From assembly GCF_928392795.1 (NCBI RefSeq), contig NZ_CAKMTJ010000007.1, forward strand, positions 101,505-165,504: a DNA stretch of 64,000 nucleotides. Direction: 5' to 3'. Positions within the stretch are counted from its first letter, which is position 1, and each line of letters starts with the position of its first letter. Positions 8,343-16,589 of this stretch are shown here, in pieces. The position numbers were made by a program, and so were the translations under genes. The DNA comes from Rothia nasimurium (lineage in GTDB: Bacteria > Actinomycetota > Actinomycetes > Actinomycetales > Micrococcaceae). The notes below the pieces were generated by a model. That model saw nothing but the letters and a program-made list of their open reading frames with translations. It ran no database searches and was not told the origin of the DNA.

Positions 8343-11183
8343 CTAAAGCTGGGTTGCTACCACGCCGCGGCGCAGCAGGTTGATAGCGGCCTCGCACTGG
8401 GTGCGTAGCTGGGGGTCAGACGATGCCACATGGGCAATCTGATCAAGGCTATCGATGACCTGTTTGGTCCAGCGCACGAAGTCGCCAGCGGCCAGGTCGG
8501 TACTATCGATCGCCTGGGCGAGGCTCTTGCCCCGCGCCCACTTATAGACGGGCCAGACCATACCGAAGTCAGGCGAGGCGGTCTGCGGTAGCCGGTGGAG
8601 TTTTTCGGCGTCGTTGAGCTTATTCCAGTGCTTCAGCACGGTCATCAGCGCCCCCTCAACCCCGTGACCGGGGTAGCGAGACAGAAGACCCAGCTCATCG
8701 CGTTTAGCCTCATAGACCAGGGCTGAGACCACCGCAGCGGTAGAAGCCGGGTCAAGGCCCTGCAAGAAACTGTCCTCAAGGCAGAGGGAGGTCAGCAGGT
8801 CCTTTTCACCGTAAACCCGGCGCAGGGAGGCACCCCGGGCGGTGAGCACGCGACGCCCCTCCACTGTCTCAACGTAACCGTAGCTAGCCAGCAGCTGGGT
8901 AATACGCTCAAAGACCTGGGCAATAGTGTTGGTGCGGCGCTCAATCTGACGGCGCAAACCGTCGGTATCGCGCGACAGGCGGTACCAGCGCTCAGCCCAC
9001 CGGGCATGGTTCTCGCGGTCAGAGCACCCGTGGCAGGGGTGGTTGCGCAGGGCCCGGCGCAGCTCTTCAAACTTCTGTTCCTCCCCGCGCTCGCGCTCGT
9101 TGAAGTACTTCTTCTGAGACCCCGAGCGGGCAGGAAGCCCCTGATAGAGGGCCTCACGCATACGGGAGGCCATGTCTCGGCGGTCCTTGGGGGTCTTACC
9201 GGTGAACTTCTTTGACACCTTAATCTTCGAAATCGGCAGAACCGGCCCGTCGAGGTCGCGGGGGTCGAGGCGGCGCAGCTGTGCCGCCATCGTCAGAATG
9301 GACGGGCGCGGGTCGTCCAGAGACTCGGCCCTGGCCAGCACTACTGCGGGGCCCGCATTACGGCCTCGGGGGATCTCGATGATATCGCCGGGCAGCAGGT
9401 CAAGGACGGACGCCACCGCCTGGGACTGGCGCAGACGGCTACGGCCCTTCTCGGCCTTTTTCTCAAGGTCAGAGAGGTCACGGCGGATGCGGGCGTACTC
9501 GGTAAAGTCACCCAGATGGCAGGTCATCGCCTCTTCAAAACCGGCCAGAGCCTTTTCGTTCTTTCTCACCCGAGAAGCCACTCCCACCACCGACTTATCG
9601 GCCTGGAACTGGGCAAAGGAGCTTTCCAAAATCTTCTTGGTGCGCTCAGTGCCAAACTGGGCAATCAGGTTGGCGCTCATATTGTAGGTGGGCTTGAAGG
9701 AGGAATTGAGGGGGTAGGTGCGCTTCGAGGCCAGGCCGGCTACCTGCTGGGGCTCTAGCCCGGGGCGCCACATGACAACAGCGTGCCCCTCAACGTCGAT
9801 ACCGCGGCGGCCCGCGCGTCCGGTCAGCTGGGTGTACTCCCCCGGCGTGATATCCACATGGGTCTCACCGTTGAACTTGGTGAGCTTCTCAAGCACCACC
9901 GACCGGGCCGGCATATTGATGCCCAGGGCCAAAGTCTCGGTGGCAAAAACCATGCGAATGAGCCCCTCAGAGAAGAGGGTCTCAATAACCTCCTTGAAAA
10001 CCGGCAGCAGGCCCGCATGGTGGGCCGCTACACCCCGCATCAGGCCCTCACGCCACTCGTAAAAACCGAGCACCGCCAGGTCACTGGTCTCAAGGCTAGC
10101 GGTAGCCTCAGCGATGTAGGCCCGAATAGCCTGGGCCTCAGCCTCGGTTGTCAGGCGAATGTCGGCATCGATACACTGCGATACCGCAGCATCGCAGCCC
10201 ACCCGCGAGAAAATAAAACAGATACCGGGCAGCAGACCCGCCTTATCGAGGGAGCGAATCATCTCTGGGCGGCTAATGCGTTGGGGGCGGACGGGCGCGC
10301 TCGCCTCGTCCGCGCTGCTGCGGCGCTCGCGGTCATAGACCTGGGACTGGTAGCCCTGGTTGCGACTACGTTTGCCCTTGCCCAGCCGGGAGAAGGACTT
10401 GCCGCCCGGGCCCCGCGAGGGGCGGGGCCGGCGTCCGACCCGTATCAGTTCCGGGTTGACCTCGGGCAGGTCGGTAGCAGCGGCGGCGTCCTCGACGGTG
10501 GTGTCGCCGGCAAAGAGATCCATGAGGTGGCGGCCCACCATCACGTGCTGCCAAAGGGGAACCGGGCGGTGCTCAGAGACGATAATGTCTGTCTGACCGC
10601 GCACGGTATCGAGCCAGGCTCCAAACTCTTCGGCGTTGGAAATAGTGGCCGATAGGGCGATGACAGAGATGGATTCGGGCAGGTGAATAATGCATTCTTC
10701 CCACACTGCGCCGCGGGAGCGGTCAGCTAGGTAGTGCACCTCATCCATGACGACGTAGCCCAGGTTGGCCAGGGTGGCGGAATCTGCATAGAGCATGTTA
10801 CGGAGCACCTCGGTGGTCATCACGACCACGGGGGCTTCGGAATTGATGGAGGTGTCGCCGGTCAGCAGCCCCACGGCGTCCTCACCGTAGGCTGCCACCA
10901 GGTCGTTGTACTTCTGGTTACTCAGAGCCTTAATCGGGGTGGTGTAAAAGGCCTTTTTACCCTGCGATAGAGCCAGGTAGATAGCGAACTCTCCCACGAT
11001 CGTCTTGCCCGCCCCAGTGGGGGCAGCAACCAGCACACCCCGGCCGTCCTCAACCGAAGTGCAGGCCCGGCGCTGGAAGTCATCCAGGTCAAAGCTCAGG
11101 GTCTGCTCAAAACGGTAGAGAGCGGTCTTTGAGAAGGTGGCGCGTTCTTTGGCGCGCAGGTACTGTTCAGCGTAGCTAGCCAT
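8343..11183 (-). CDS. helY: Ski2-like DEVH-box RNA helicase HelY
   Basis: This 946-residue superfamily 2 helicase has Walker A AAPTGAGKT (53-61), the DEVH box in VVMDEVHYL (147-150), SAT motif VIALSATIS, and the C-terminal helicase motif QLTGRAGRRGID. A long C-terminal region follows, including a cysteine pair in HPCHGCSDR and a DSHCT-type end. The Mtr4/Ski2 relationship and the length identify the actinobacterial HelY group, thought to act in RNA processing or decay. Between motifs IV and V there is a basic, low-complexity insertion (RRPRPSRGPGGKSFSR). It follows tatC after an intergenic terminator and precedes the amidohydrolase-like gene. Confidence 0.92.
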   Translation of the reverse strand: MASYAEQYLRAKERATFSKTALYRFEQTLSFDLDDFQRRACTSVEDGRGVLVAAPTGAGKTIVGEFAIYLALSQGKKAFYTTPIKALSNQKYNDLVAAYGEDAVGLLTGDTSINSEAPVVVMTTEVLRNMLYADSATLANLGYVVMDEVHYLADRSRGAVWEECIIHLPESISVIALSATISNAEEFGAWLDTVRGQTDIIVSEHRPVPLWQHVMVGRHLMDLFAGDTTVEDAAAATDLPEVNPELIRVGRRPRPSRGPGGKSFSRLGKGKRSRNQGYQSQVYDRERRSSADEASAPVRPQRISRPEMIRSLDKAGLLPGICFIFSRVGCDAAVSQCIDADIRLTTEAEAQAIRAYIAEATASLETSDLAVLGFYEWREGLMRGVAAHHAGLLPVFKEVIETLFSEGLIRMVFATETLALGINMPARSVVLEKLTKFNGETHVDITPGEYTQLTGRAGRRGIDVEGHAVVMWRPGLEPQQVAGLASKRTYPLNSSFKPTYNMSANLIAQFGTERTKKILESSFAQFQADKSVVGVASRVRKNEKALAGFEEAMTCHLGDFTEYARIRRDLSDLEKKAEKGRSRLRQSQAVASVLDLLPGDIIEIPRGRNAGPAVVLARAESLDDPRPSILTMAAQLRRLDPRDLDGPVLPISKIKVSKKFTGKTPKDRRDMASRMREALYQGLPARSGSQKKYFNERERGEEQKFEELRRALRNHPCHGCSDRENHARWAERWYRLSRDTDGLRRQIERRTNTIAQVFERITQLLASYGYVETVEGRRVLTARGASLRRVYGEKDLLTSLCLEDSFLQGLDPASTAAVVSALVYEAKRDELGLLSRYPGHGVEGALMTVLKHWNKLNDAEKLHRLPQTASPDFGMVWPVYKWARGKSLAQAIDSTDLAAGDFVRWTKQVIDSLDQIAHVASSDPQLRTQCEAAINLLRRGVVATQL

Positions 11184-11257
11184 ATGTCTAATCTTAGGCG
11201 GTAGATTTCGGCCAGGGGCACCCCGCAGTCAGCTTTCGTTCCAGCGCGAACAAAAAA

Positions 11258-11284
11258 CCGCCCCGACACAGCGTGCCGGGGCGG
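11258..11284 (-). terminator. Terminator after tatC
   Basis: CCGCCCCG pairs with CGGGGCGG, and on the minus strand the stem is followed by TTTTTTG, a classical intrinsic terminator separating tatC from helY. Confidence 0.8.
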
Positions 11285-11291
11285 GAAAGTT

Positions 11292-12140
11292 TTAGGAGCG
11301 ACCGAGCTGGTCGAGTTCTTCTAAGCTGGTGGCTCGGTTGAGTTCGTCGTCGGTGAGACCCTCTGCCAGTTTGGCGTTGCGGCGGTCGCGGCGCTTATCG
11401 TTGAGCATGGCGATACCGATAGCAACAAAGAAGAAGAAGAGCAGGGGCAGCATGAGGTAGAGCATAGACATGATGTCGTTACCGGGAGCTGCCATAGCTG
11501 CGAGCAGACCAACGAGCACGACTACCCAGCGCCAGGACTTGAGAATGGTCTTACCGCGGATCAGGCCGATGAAGTTAAGGCCGACCAGGATAACGGGCAG
11601 CACGAAGGCGATACCGAAGACCAGCATGAATTTAACCACGAAGCTGACGTAGACGTCGGCGGTGAAGAGGTTGGTTGCGCCATCGGGGCTGAACATGGTC
11701 AGGGTGCGGACGGCGGTGGGCAGCACCCACCAGGCCAGGCCGGTGCCCAGAAGGAACATGGGGATGGCGGTGAAGGTGAAGCCCAGGGTGTAGAGCTTTT
11801 CCTTGCGGTAGAGGGCCGGGGTGATGAAGGCCCAGAGCTGGTAGAGCCAGACGGGGCTTGCGATGACCAGGCCGATGTAGAGGGAGATGCGCACCATCTG
11901 GTCGAAGGGAGATGTTGCGGTGGAGTAGTTCAGGGCGGCGGTGCGGCCAGCTTCGGTGTTGATGGCGTAGACCGGGGCGCTGATGGCCTCCATGAAGGGC
12001 TCGTAGAGGAAGAAGCCGCCGATAGCGCAGATAAAGGTAGCAACAGCCGCTTTGATCAGGCGGTTGCGGAATTCGCGAAAGTGCTCGCCGAGGGCCATGG
12101 TGGCCTGGGGGTTGTTCTTTCGGCTGGTTGATTTAGCCAT
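11292..12140 (-). CDS. tatC: Sec-independent protein translocase TatC
   Basis: The 282-residue polytopic protein has six predicted helices and begins with the cytoplasmic stretch MALGEHFREFRNRLIKA, which carries the conserved FREFRxR signal-recognition motif. It continues with SPVWLYQLWAFITPALYRKEK, the strongly conserved TatC loop. TatC binds twin-arginine signal peptides and, with TatA, exports folded proteins. The C-terminal tail is charged (DKRRDRRNAK...TSLEELDQLGRS). tatA lies 101 bp upstream on the same strand. The QcrA Rieske protein in this window belongs to a family known to be a Tat substrate in other Actinobacteria. Confidence 0.96.
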   Translation of the reverse strand: MAKSTSRKNNPQATMALGEHFREFRNRLIKAAVATFICAIGGFFLYEPFMEAISAPVYAINTEAGRTAALNYSTATSPFDQMVRISLYIGLVIASPVWLYQLWAFITPALYRKEKLYTLGFTFTAIPMFLLGTGLAWWVLPTAVRTLTMFSPDGATNLFTADVYVSFVVKFMLVFGIAFVLPVILVGLNFIGLIRGKTILKSWRWVVVLVGLLAAMAAPGNDIMSMLYLMLPLLFFFFVAIGIAMLNDKRRDRRNAKLAEGLTDDELNRATSLEELDQLGRS

Positions 12141-12241
12141 GGGTGCCTTCTACTGAAACTCTGGGAGCCCATAAACCCGCGCCCTGGGTGGCCAGGGCAC
12201 GGGTCGGGCGGTTAACTCACGAACGCTCTGGGGGCGAGAAC

Positions 12242-12508
12242 TTAGTTCTGTGAGCCCTTGTTCTGGTCGGTGGTGGTGGGGTTGTTGATGACCTCACCGG
12301 AAACGACGGAACCGTTGGCGTCGCCGTTTGCTTCGTTGTTCTTCTTGGAGTCGTTCTTCAAGCCGTCAACTTCTGACTTGAAGATACGCATGGACTGGCC
12401 AAGGCTGCGGGCCATGCCGGGGAGCTTGGGGGCACCGAAGAGCAGGATGATGATGACAAGGAGGATGATGAGATGGACGGGGCCGAGGTTACCGAGCACG
12501 AGCGTCAC
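12242..12508 (-). CDS. tatA: Sec-independent protein translocase TatA
   Basis: The 88-residue protein from the GTG at 12508 has a single N-terminal helix (about 10-25, HLIILLVIIILLFGAPKLP), then the Phe-Gly hinge and amphipathic helix GMARSLGQSMRIFKSEV. The acidic and Asn-rich tail ends NKGSQN. The larger frame open to 12913 is not part of the gene: it overlaps another gene, and its sequence is unlike TatA. The GTG overlaps the stop codon of the upstream gene (GTGA), which implies translational coupling. Confidence 0.95.
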   Translation of the reverse strand: MTLVLGNLGPVHLIILLVIIILLFGAPKLPGMARSLGQSMRIFKSEVDGLKNDSKKNNEANGDANGSVVSGEVINNPTTTDQNKGSQN

Positions 12509-12852
12509 CTTTCTTGAAGACGTTTGAGGTCTCCGACGAGTTGGGGCTGTCCGAGTTCGTCGCGGCGCTGTGAGCGGCGGCGGGCTCGGTCGAGCGTTCG
12601 AGTGTTCTTGCCCTGGATGTAGTCTGCGTAGGCGGTTCCTACCGGGGTGAAAAGAGCCGGTTGCGGTTCTTCTCTGAGGGGCTGGGCGTGGTTGGCCTGC
12701 CCAAGCGCATCTGTAATGCTGGACTCCCAGTCTTGGGCGGCATCGAGTGCCCCTAAGGCTTTGCGGAAGACGCGGTATAGCAGCCAGGCTAGCAGGCAGA
12801 GCGAGCTCACTACGAGCACGGTCCACAAAACTATCCAAAACCACCAAGGCAT
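12505..12852 (-). CDS. Small membrane protein coupled to tatA
   Basis: The 115-residue protein (start ATG at 12852) opens with PWWFWIVLWTVLVVSSLCLLAWLLYRVF, one strong membrane helix close to the N-terminus. A hydrophilic segment of about 80 residues follows, with a basic patch (ARRRSQRRDE), predicted cytoplasmic. I do not recognise a named family. Its stop overlaps the tatA start by four bases, and it shares the promoter of the tat cluster, so a role linked to Tat export is plausible but unproven. A perfect TATAAT ends 7 nt before this ATG with no ribosome site, favouring 12852 over the in-frame start at 12873. Confidence 0.7.
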   Translation of the reverse strand: MPWWFWIVLWTVLVVSSLCLLAWLLYRVFRKALGALDAAQDWESSITDALGQANHAQPLREEPQPALFTPVGTAYADYIQGKNTRTLDRARRRSQRRDELGQPQLVGDLKRLQER

Positions 12853-12859
12853 AGTGACA

Positions 12860-12865
12860 ATTATA
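12860..12865 (-). promoter_or_regulatory. Leaderless promoter -10 of the tat cluster
   Basis: TATAAT on the minus strand, separated by TGTCACT (7 nt) from the ATG at 12852. No Shine-Dalgarno is present. The -35 region is unclear. Confidence 0.55.
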
Positions 12866-12966
12866 TATGCCAATCGGCAACAGTTTTGAGAATATTTTGC
12901 TGTGGCCTTGCACTGATTCTGCTGGGTGTTGGGTTGCCAGCGGTTGCAGGGCTTTATTTTGACCGG

Positions 12967-14925
12967 CTAGTCACCCAGCAGCTCAAGCAGGCTAGCCCGC
13001 AGGTGGTCGGGGCTTAGTAGTCGGACGGTGGGGCCAAGATCTATCAGAAGTTGCAGGGCCCACAGCGTATGGGCAACCGGTATTTTGTAGAAGGTCACAC
13101 CGTTTTCGTCGGCGATTTCAAGCGCATACCGCTGCAAAACGCTGTGGGTCTTTTCCCGTAGGGCAGGGGGTAAGCTTTTCGAAACGGCCAAAATCATCAT
13201 TTCGGCAGCTACCTGCCCCTTGGTGAGCTGGGTGAGCCAGCTTCGGGGGCTGATAGGGGCGGACGTGCCCTCCCCCTGCCCGAGACCGGTCTGGTAGGAC
13301 CCGCTCAAACTATCGCCTTCCACCAGGCTCATGCTCAAGATTTGGTCAAGCCTAAAGTGCCGTACCTGACGGCTGAGCCGGCACCAGGCTTGCAGGTAAC
13401 GAGGGCCGTTATCGACCATGAGAGCTAGCGGTTCAATCACGCGATGGGTCACTGAGCGGTGGGAACGGTAGGTAATTTCGAGCGGTAACTTGTCGTCGAG
13501 AGCTCGCTGAATCATCGGGTCAAGGTCAGCCCGATAGACGCCCACCCGCTCAGGCATGGGAGCAAGGTCGGGGGCGGCCTCCCCCGCAACCGAAGCCCAA
13601 ACCTTCTGACGCAGGTGGCTGTAAAAGGACTCAGTATCGAGACTGGCAGATAGGTCCAGGGCAAGGCTGAGGACTAGTGCCTCGGTTTCGGTCAGGGAGA
13701 CACCGCGGGTCAGTACCTGCTGCCCCCGTAAGGTCACAAAGCCCTGAGCGTTGATGTCTAAAGCCAGAGATTCAAACCCTACGCTACTGGCTAACCCTTC
13801 TAACTGAACACGGGCTTTTGACTCCGTGGTAGAAAAGAAATCGGCCAGGGAAGTTAGCGGCAGGCCACCGGTGCTTTCCACCAGGGAGACCATCAGTAGA
13901 AGCCTCATCAGCTGATCAGCGGCGCTTTCACGCGACCGCTGGGCGGCCACCGGCTTCCAAGCTTTTGCACGTTCAGGAATAACTAGATCAGGCAAAGAGG
14001 TGTGCCAGGCCCTCAGCTCCTGCCGCAGGCCGGCTTCTTTCTCAGCAACCTTCTGCTGGTAACCCTGAACCACACCAGCAACCTCCCTGTCTAAGGGGAG
14101 CAGGTGGGTGCGTCCGTCCTTTATAGCCTGCAGGGCAGACTCCACCAGCCCGTAGGAGGGGCTCAGCTGCGGCTCGTCCTTACCGTCGTCCTCTGCCACC
14201 AGAGGCAGGCTGGCCACCAGTGGAACCTGCTCGGGCTCCAAGGCTGCCAGCTCCCGCACCATCGAAAAGGACGCCGGAGGCTCCGGCCCCTCCACTGCAA
14301 GGACAGCCAGGCCCGCAGCCCGGTCAAGCCTAAAAATACGCTGGCCCTGCCGGGCCCTATCCCAGCCCACCAGATACCAGTGCCCAAACCGTAAACCTAA
14401 GCCCCAGCAGGTAACCGTCCGCACCTCATCCCGGCCAGCATACTGAAAACTCACTCCCTTGCCCTCAGCCACCGCTGCCAGGCACTCAGCAACCCCGGGG
14501 ACCGTCGTAAACCGAGCTGGCTCCCCCAGCTCACCGCCCAGGCGCTGGCCCACACTCGCCCCCACCTTCAGCAAGGCAGCCCGCGCCAAGCGCTCCAACT
14601 CGGTGCCCTCCCAGGCCCTGGCACAGTGACTCAAAACCACCACATCCAAGGCAGAAAAATCAGCAACCGCCTGAGACTTGCTCTCAAGACGGTACACAAA
14701 ACCCAGCTGTGACCGGTCAGCCCGCTCAGCTACCAGCTCAACACCCAAGGCTCGCAAAACCTGCTTATCCCGCTCAAACATACGCTCAAAAGCAGCATCT
14801 GTAGCGGCTAGATCATACCCCGGCACCCGCTGACGCAGGGCCTGTCGGTCCAGCCCCCAGGGGGCCGACGAAAGCACATCAAGCAGGGCAGCGGCACGTT
14901 CAACAGCTTTAGAAGTCACATACAT
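12967..14925 (-). CDS. pafBC: Fused PafBC-type WYL transcriptional regulator
   Basis: The 652-residue protein contains two consecutive HTH-WYL-WCX units. The first half has an HTH (YVTSKAVERAAALLDVLSS), a WYL-like core (VSFQYAGRDEVRTVTCWGLGLRFGHWYLVGWDRARQGQRIFRLDR) and a WCX-like segment. The second half repeats the plan, with QLMRLLLMVSLVESTGG and LEITYRSHRSVTHRVIEPLALM...YLQAWCRLSRQVRHFRLDQI. In mycobacteria PafB and PafC are separate and together activate the LexA-independent DNA damage response. A natural fusion is known from Arthrobacter. The exact start is uncertain: the ATG at 14925 has no ribosome site and lies 7 nt after a hairpin, and a GTG two codons later is possible. It sits in the pup-pafA neighbourhood. 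Confidence 0.88.
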   Translation of the reverse strand: MYVTSKAVERAAALLDVLSSAPWGLDRQALRQRVPGYDLAATDAAFERMFERDKQVLRALGVELVAERADRSQLGFVYRLESKSQAVADFSALDVVVLSHCARAWEGTELERLARAALLKVGASVGQRLGGELGEPARFTTVPGVAECLAAVAEGKGVSFQYAGRDEVRTVTCWGLGLRFGHWYLVGWDRARQGQRIFRLDRAAGLAVLAVEGPEPPASFSMVRELAALEPEQVPLVASLPLVAEDDGKDEPQLSPSYGLVESALQAIKDGRTHLLPLDREVAGVVQGYQQKVAEKEAGLRQELRAWHTSLPDLVIPERAKAWKPVAAQRSRESAADQLMRLLLMVSLVESTGGLPLTSLADFFSTTESKARVQLEGLASSVGFESLALDINAQGFVTLRGQQVLTRGVSLTETEALVLSLALDLSASLDTESFYSHLRQKVWASVAGEAAPDLAPMPERVGVYRADLDPMIQRALDDKLPLEITYRSHRSVTHRVIEPLALMVDNGPRYLQAWCRLSRQVRHFRLDQILSMSLVEGDSLSGSYQTGLGQGEGTSAPISPRSWLTQLTKGQVAAEMMILAVSKSLPPALREKTHSVLQRYALEIADENGVTFYKIPVAHTLWALQLLIDLGPTVRLLSPDHLRASLLELLGD

Positions 14926-14932
14926 AAAGATA

Positions 14933-14958
14933 GCCCCCGGCTCTTTCGAACCGGGGGC
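14933..14958 (-). terminator. Hairpin between the FKBP gene and pafBC
   Basis: GCCCCCGG pairs with CCGGGGGC around a 10-nt loop. It follows the FKBP stop (14992) but ends only 7 nt before the pafBC start. It could be a terminator, or it could restrict translation of pafBC on read-through messages. Confidence 0.5.
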
Positions 14959-14991
14959 CAAACACGCTCAGGCAGAGACCAGGAGCAAGAA

Positions 14992-15393
14992 TTAACGCTT
15001 GATGACGTCTACCAGGTCAACCACGAAAATCAAAGATTCGTTAGGACCAATAGCAGAACCGGCACCGCGGGAACCGTACGCCATCTCGCTGGGGATCTCC
15101 AGGCGACGGCGGCCGCCCACCTTCATACCCAGCAGGCCCTCATCCCAGCCGCGGATCACCATACCGACACCAACCTGGAAACGCAGGGGCTCACCGCGAC
15201 CCCAGGAAGAGTCAAACTCTTCACCGGTGGAGAAAGCTACACCCACGTAGTGGGCTGAAACGGTATCGCCAGCCTCAACGACCTCACCGGCACCCTCAAT
15301 CTCATCGATGATGATGAGTTCTTCGGGGGTGCCGCCTTCGGGAAAATCAATTTCGGGCTTGCTACGGTCGAGATTACGCTGACCAAATGACAT
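14992..15393 (-). CDS. FKBP-type peptidyl-prolyl cis-trans isomerase (cytoplasmic)
   Basis: The 133-residue protein consists of one FKBP domain with the usual active-site residues: YVG near residue 50, FDSSWGRGEPLRFQVG, VIRGWDEGL with its conserved Trp, and IPSEMAYGSRGAG. There is no signal peptide, so it is cytoplasmic. It catalyses isomerisation of Xaa-Pro bonds during folding. A second, secreted FKBP is encoded directly upstream on the same strand (15432-16544), so the pair may be co-transcribed. The position between pafA and pafBC is common in Actinobacteria. Confidence 0.93.
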   Translation of the reverse strand: MSFGQRNLDRSKPEIDFPEGGTPEELIIIDEIEGAGEVVEAGDTVSAHYVGVAFSTGEEFDSSWGRGEPLRFQVGVGMVIRGWDEGLLGMKVGGRRRLEIPSEMAYGSRGAGSAIGPNESLIFVVDLVDVIKR

Positions 15394-15431
15394 GAGGTTT
15401 TACCTTTTCTAATCGAGTGATAACAGAGGTC

Positions 15432-16544
15432 TTATTCGCTGGCTGAGGCGGTAGCTTCAGCGCTCGCAGACTCAGAAGCAGACTCGGTAGCGCTGGCATC
15501 TGCGGTTGCGGACGCGTCGGCTGAGGCGCTAGCTGATGCTGCGGCGGTGCGGGTGGGTGAGGAGCCCAGGATGTCTACCACGAAGACCAGGGCACCTTCG
15601 GGGGCGCCGCTGGTGGCGGCGTCCTCGCCGTAGGCCAGCTCGCTGGGGATGACCAGCAGGACGCGGGAACCGACGGTCTTACCGGCCAGGCCCTGCTTCC
15701 AGCCCTCGATGACGCCGTTCAGGGAGAGGGCGGTGGGGGTAGCGCCGAAGTTGCCGTCGAACTGGGTGCCGTCTGACCAGGTCACACCAACGTAGTTGAC
15801 GTAGAGGGTGTCGGATTCACTCACAGTTGCACCGGTGCCGGTGATGAGGTCTTCAGTGTAAAGCTCGGTGGGGGCATCGCCGCGGTCTGCTGACAGGGTC
15901 AGGGTGGCGGTGCCGTCATCGGCAAGGGAGAAGCTTTCCAGGGCGGACGACTTCTTCTCGTTCTCGGTGCCTTCAGCGCTCTTGAGCAGCTTACCGGAGA
16001 CGGTGTAGACCTCGACGTTGGTGGCGGTGCCCGCTGAAACGGTGGGGGTTGCCTCAGCGGTTGAGGTGGAGGTGGTATCGATGTTGGTGGAGTAAGAGAA
16101 GGACATACCGACCTTTGAGCCGATCAGAATGTCGTATAGCTCGGGGGCGGCGTTCTTCAGGTCTTCGCCCACGGGGATAATCATGGGTGCGTCGGTGTAG
16201 GTGGTGCCCAGGGAGGTGCCGTCGGCTCCGCTGAAGACGGTGGCGTCAACGAGCAGGCTGTCGCCGTCCTCGATGGTGGCGCCGTCGCCGTCCTCAATCT
16301 TGTAGGCTTCGGTGCCGTTGGCTGCGAAGGGGGTTGCGAAGGAAACCGAGGGTTCGGCGGTTGCCCCGTTCATGGAGTAGTCGACATCTGAGAGGCTGCT
16401 GCCGCTGCCGGAGCCGCCGCAGGCAGACAGAACGAGGGCGAGCACGGCGCCGCTGGATGCGAAAAGGGCTGACTTTTTCTTCACTGGTTTCACTTTCCTT
16501 GAGGTTGCGCTCTTCAGCAGAACGCTTTTATTCACCGCGTACAT
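15432..16544 (-). CDS. FKBP-type prolyl isomerase lipoprotein
   Basis: The 370-residue precursor has a basic N-terminus, a hydrophobic core and a lipobox LVLSAC (Cys near residue 42), so the mature protein is membrane-anchored on the outer face. A weakly conserved first FKBP-like half is followed by a canonical FKBP domain (about 225-325, with YVGVTWSDGTQFDGNFG, VIEGWKQGL and IPSELAYGEDA). The last 35 residues are an Ala/Ser/Glu-rich low-complexity tail, probably cell-wall spanning. The start may be the ATG at 16544 or a GTG three codons later, 7 nt after a TAGTAT box. Confidence 0.9.
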   Translation of the reverse strand: MYAVNKSVLLKSATSRKVKPVKKKSALFASSGAVLALVLSACGGSGSGSSLSDVDYSMNGATAEPSVSFATPFAANGTEAYKIEDGDGATIEDGDSLLVDATVFSGADGTSLGTTYTDAPMIIPVGEDLKNAAPELYDILIGSKVGMSFSYSTNIDTTSTSTAEATPTVSAGTATNVEVYTVSGKLLKSAEGTENEKKSSALESFSLADDGTATLTLSADRGDAPTELYTEDLITGTGATVSESDTLYVNYVGVTWSDGTQFDGNFGATPTALSLNGVIEGWKQGLAGKTVGSRVLLVIPSELAYGEDAATSGAPEGALVFVVDILGSSPTRTAAASASASADASATADASATESASESASAEATASASE

Positions 16545-16589
16545 ACTAGCGGATAGAGCTGGGTGGGGTCTGGTAATTTGCCGGTTTGC

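Noticed and set aside
12509..12913. Long frame fused to the N-terminus of TatA
   Set aside because: It overlaps the coupled upstream gene and is Pro/Arg-rich nonsense, while TatA begins at the GTG 12508.
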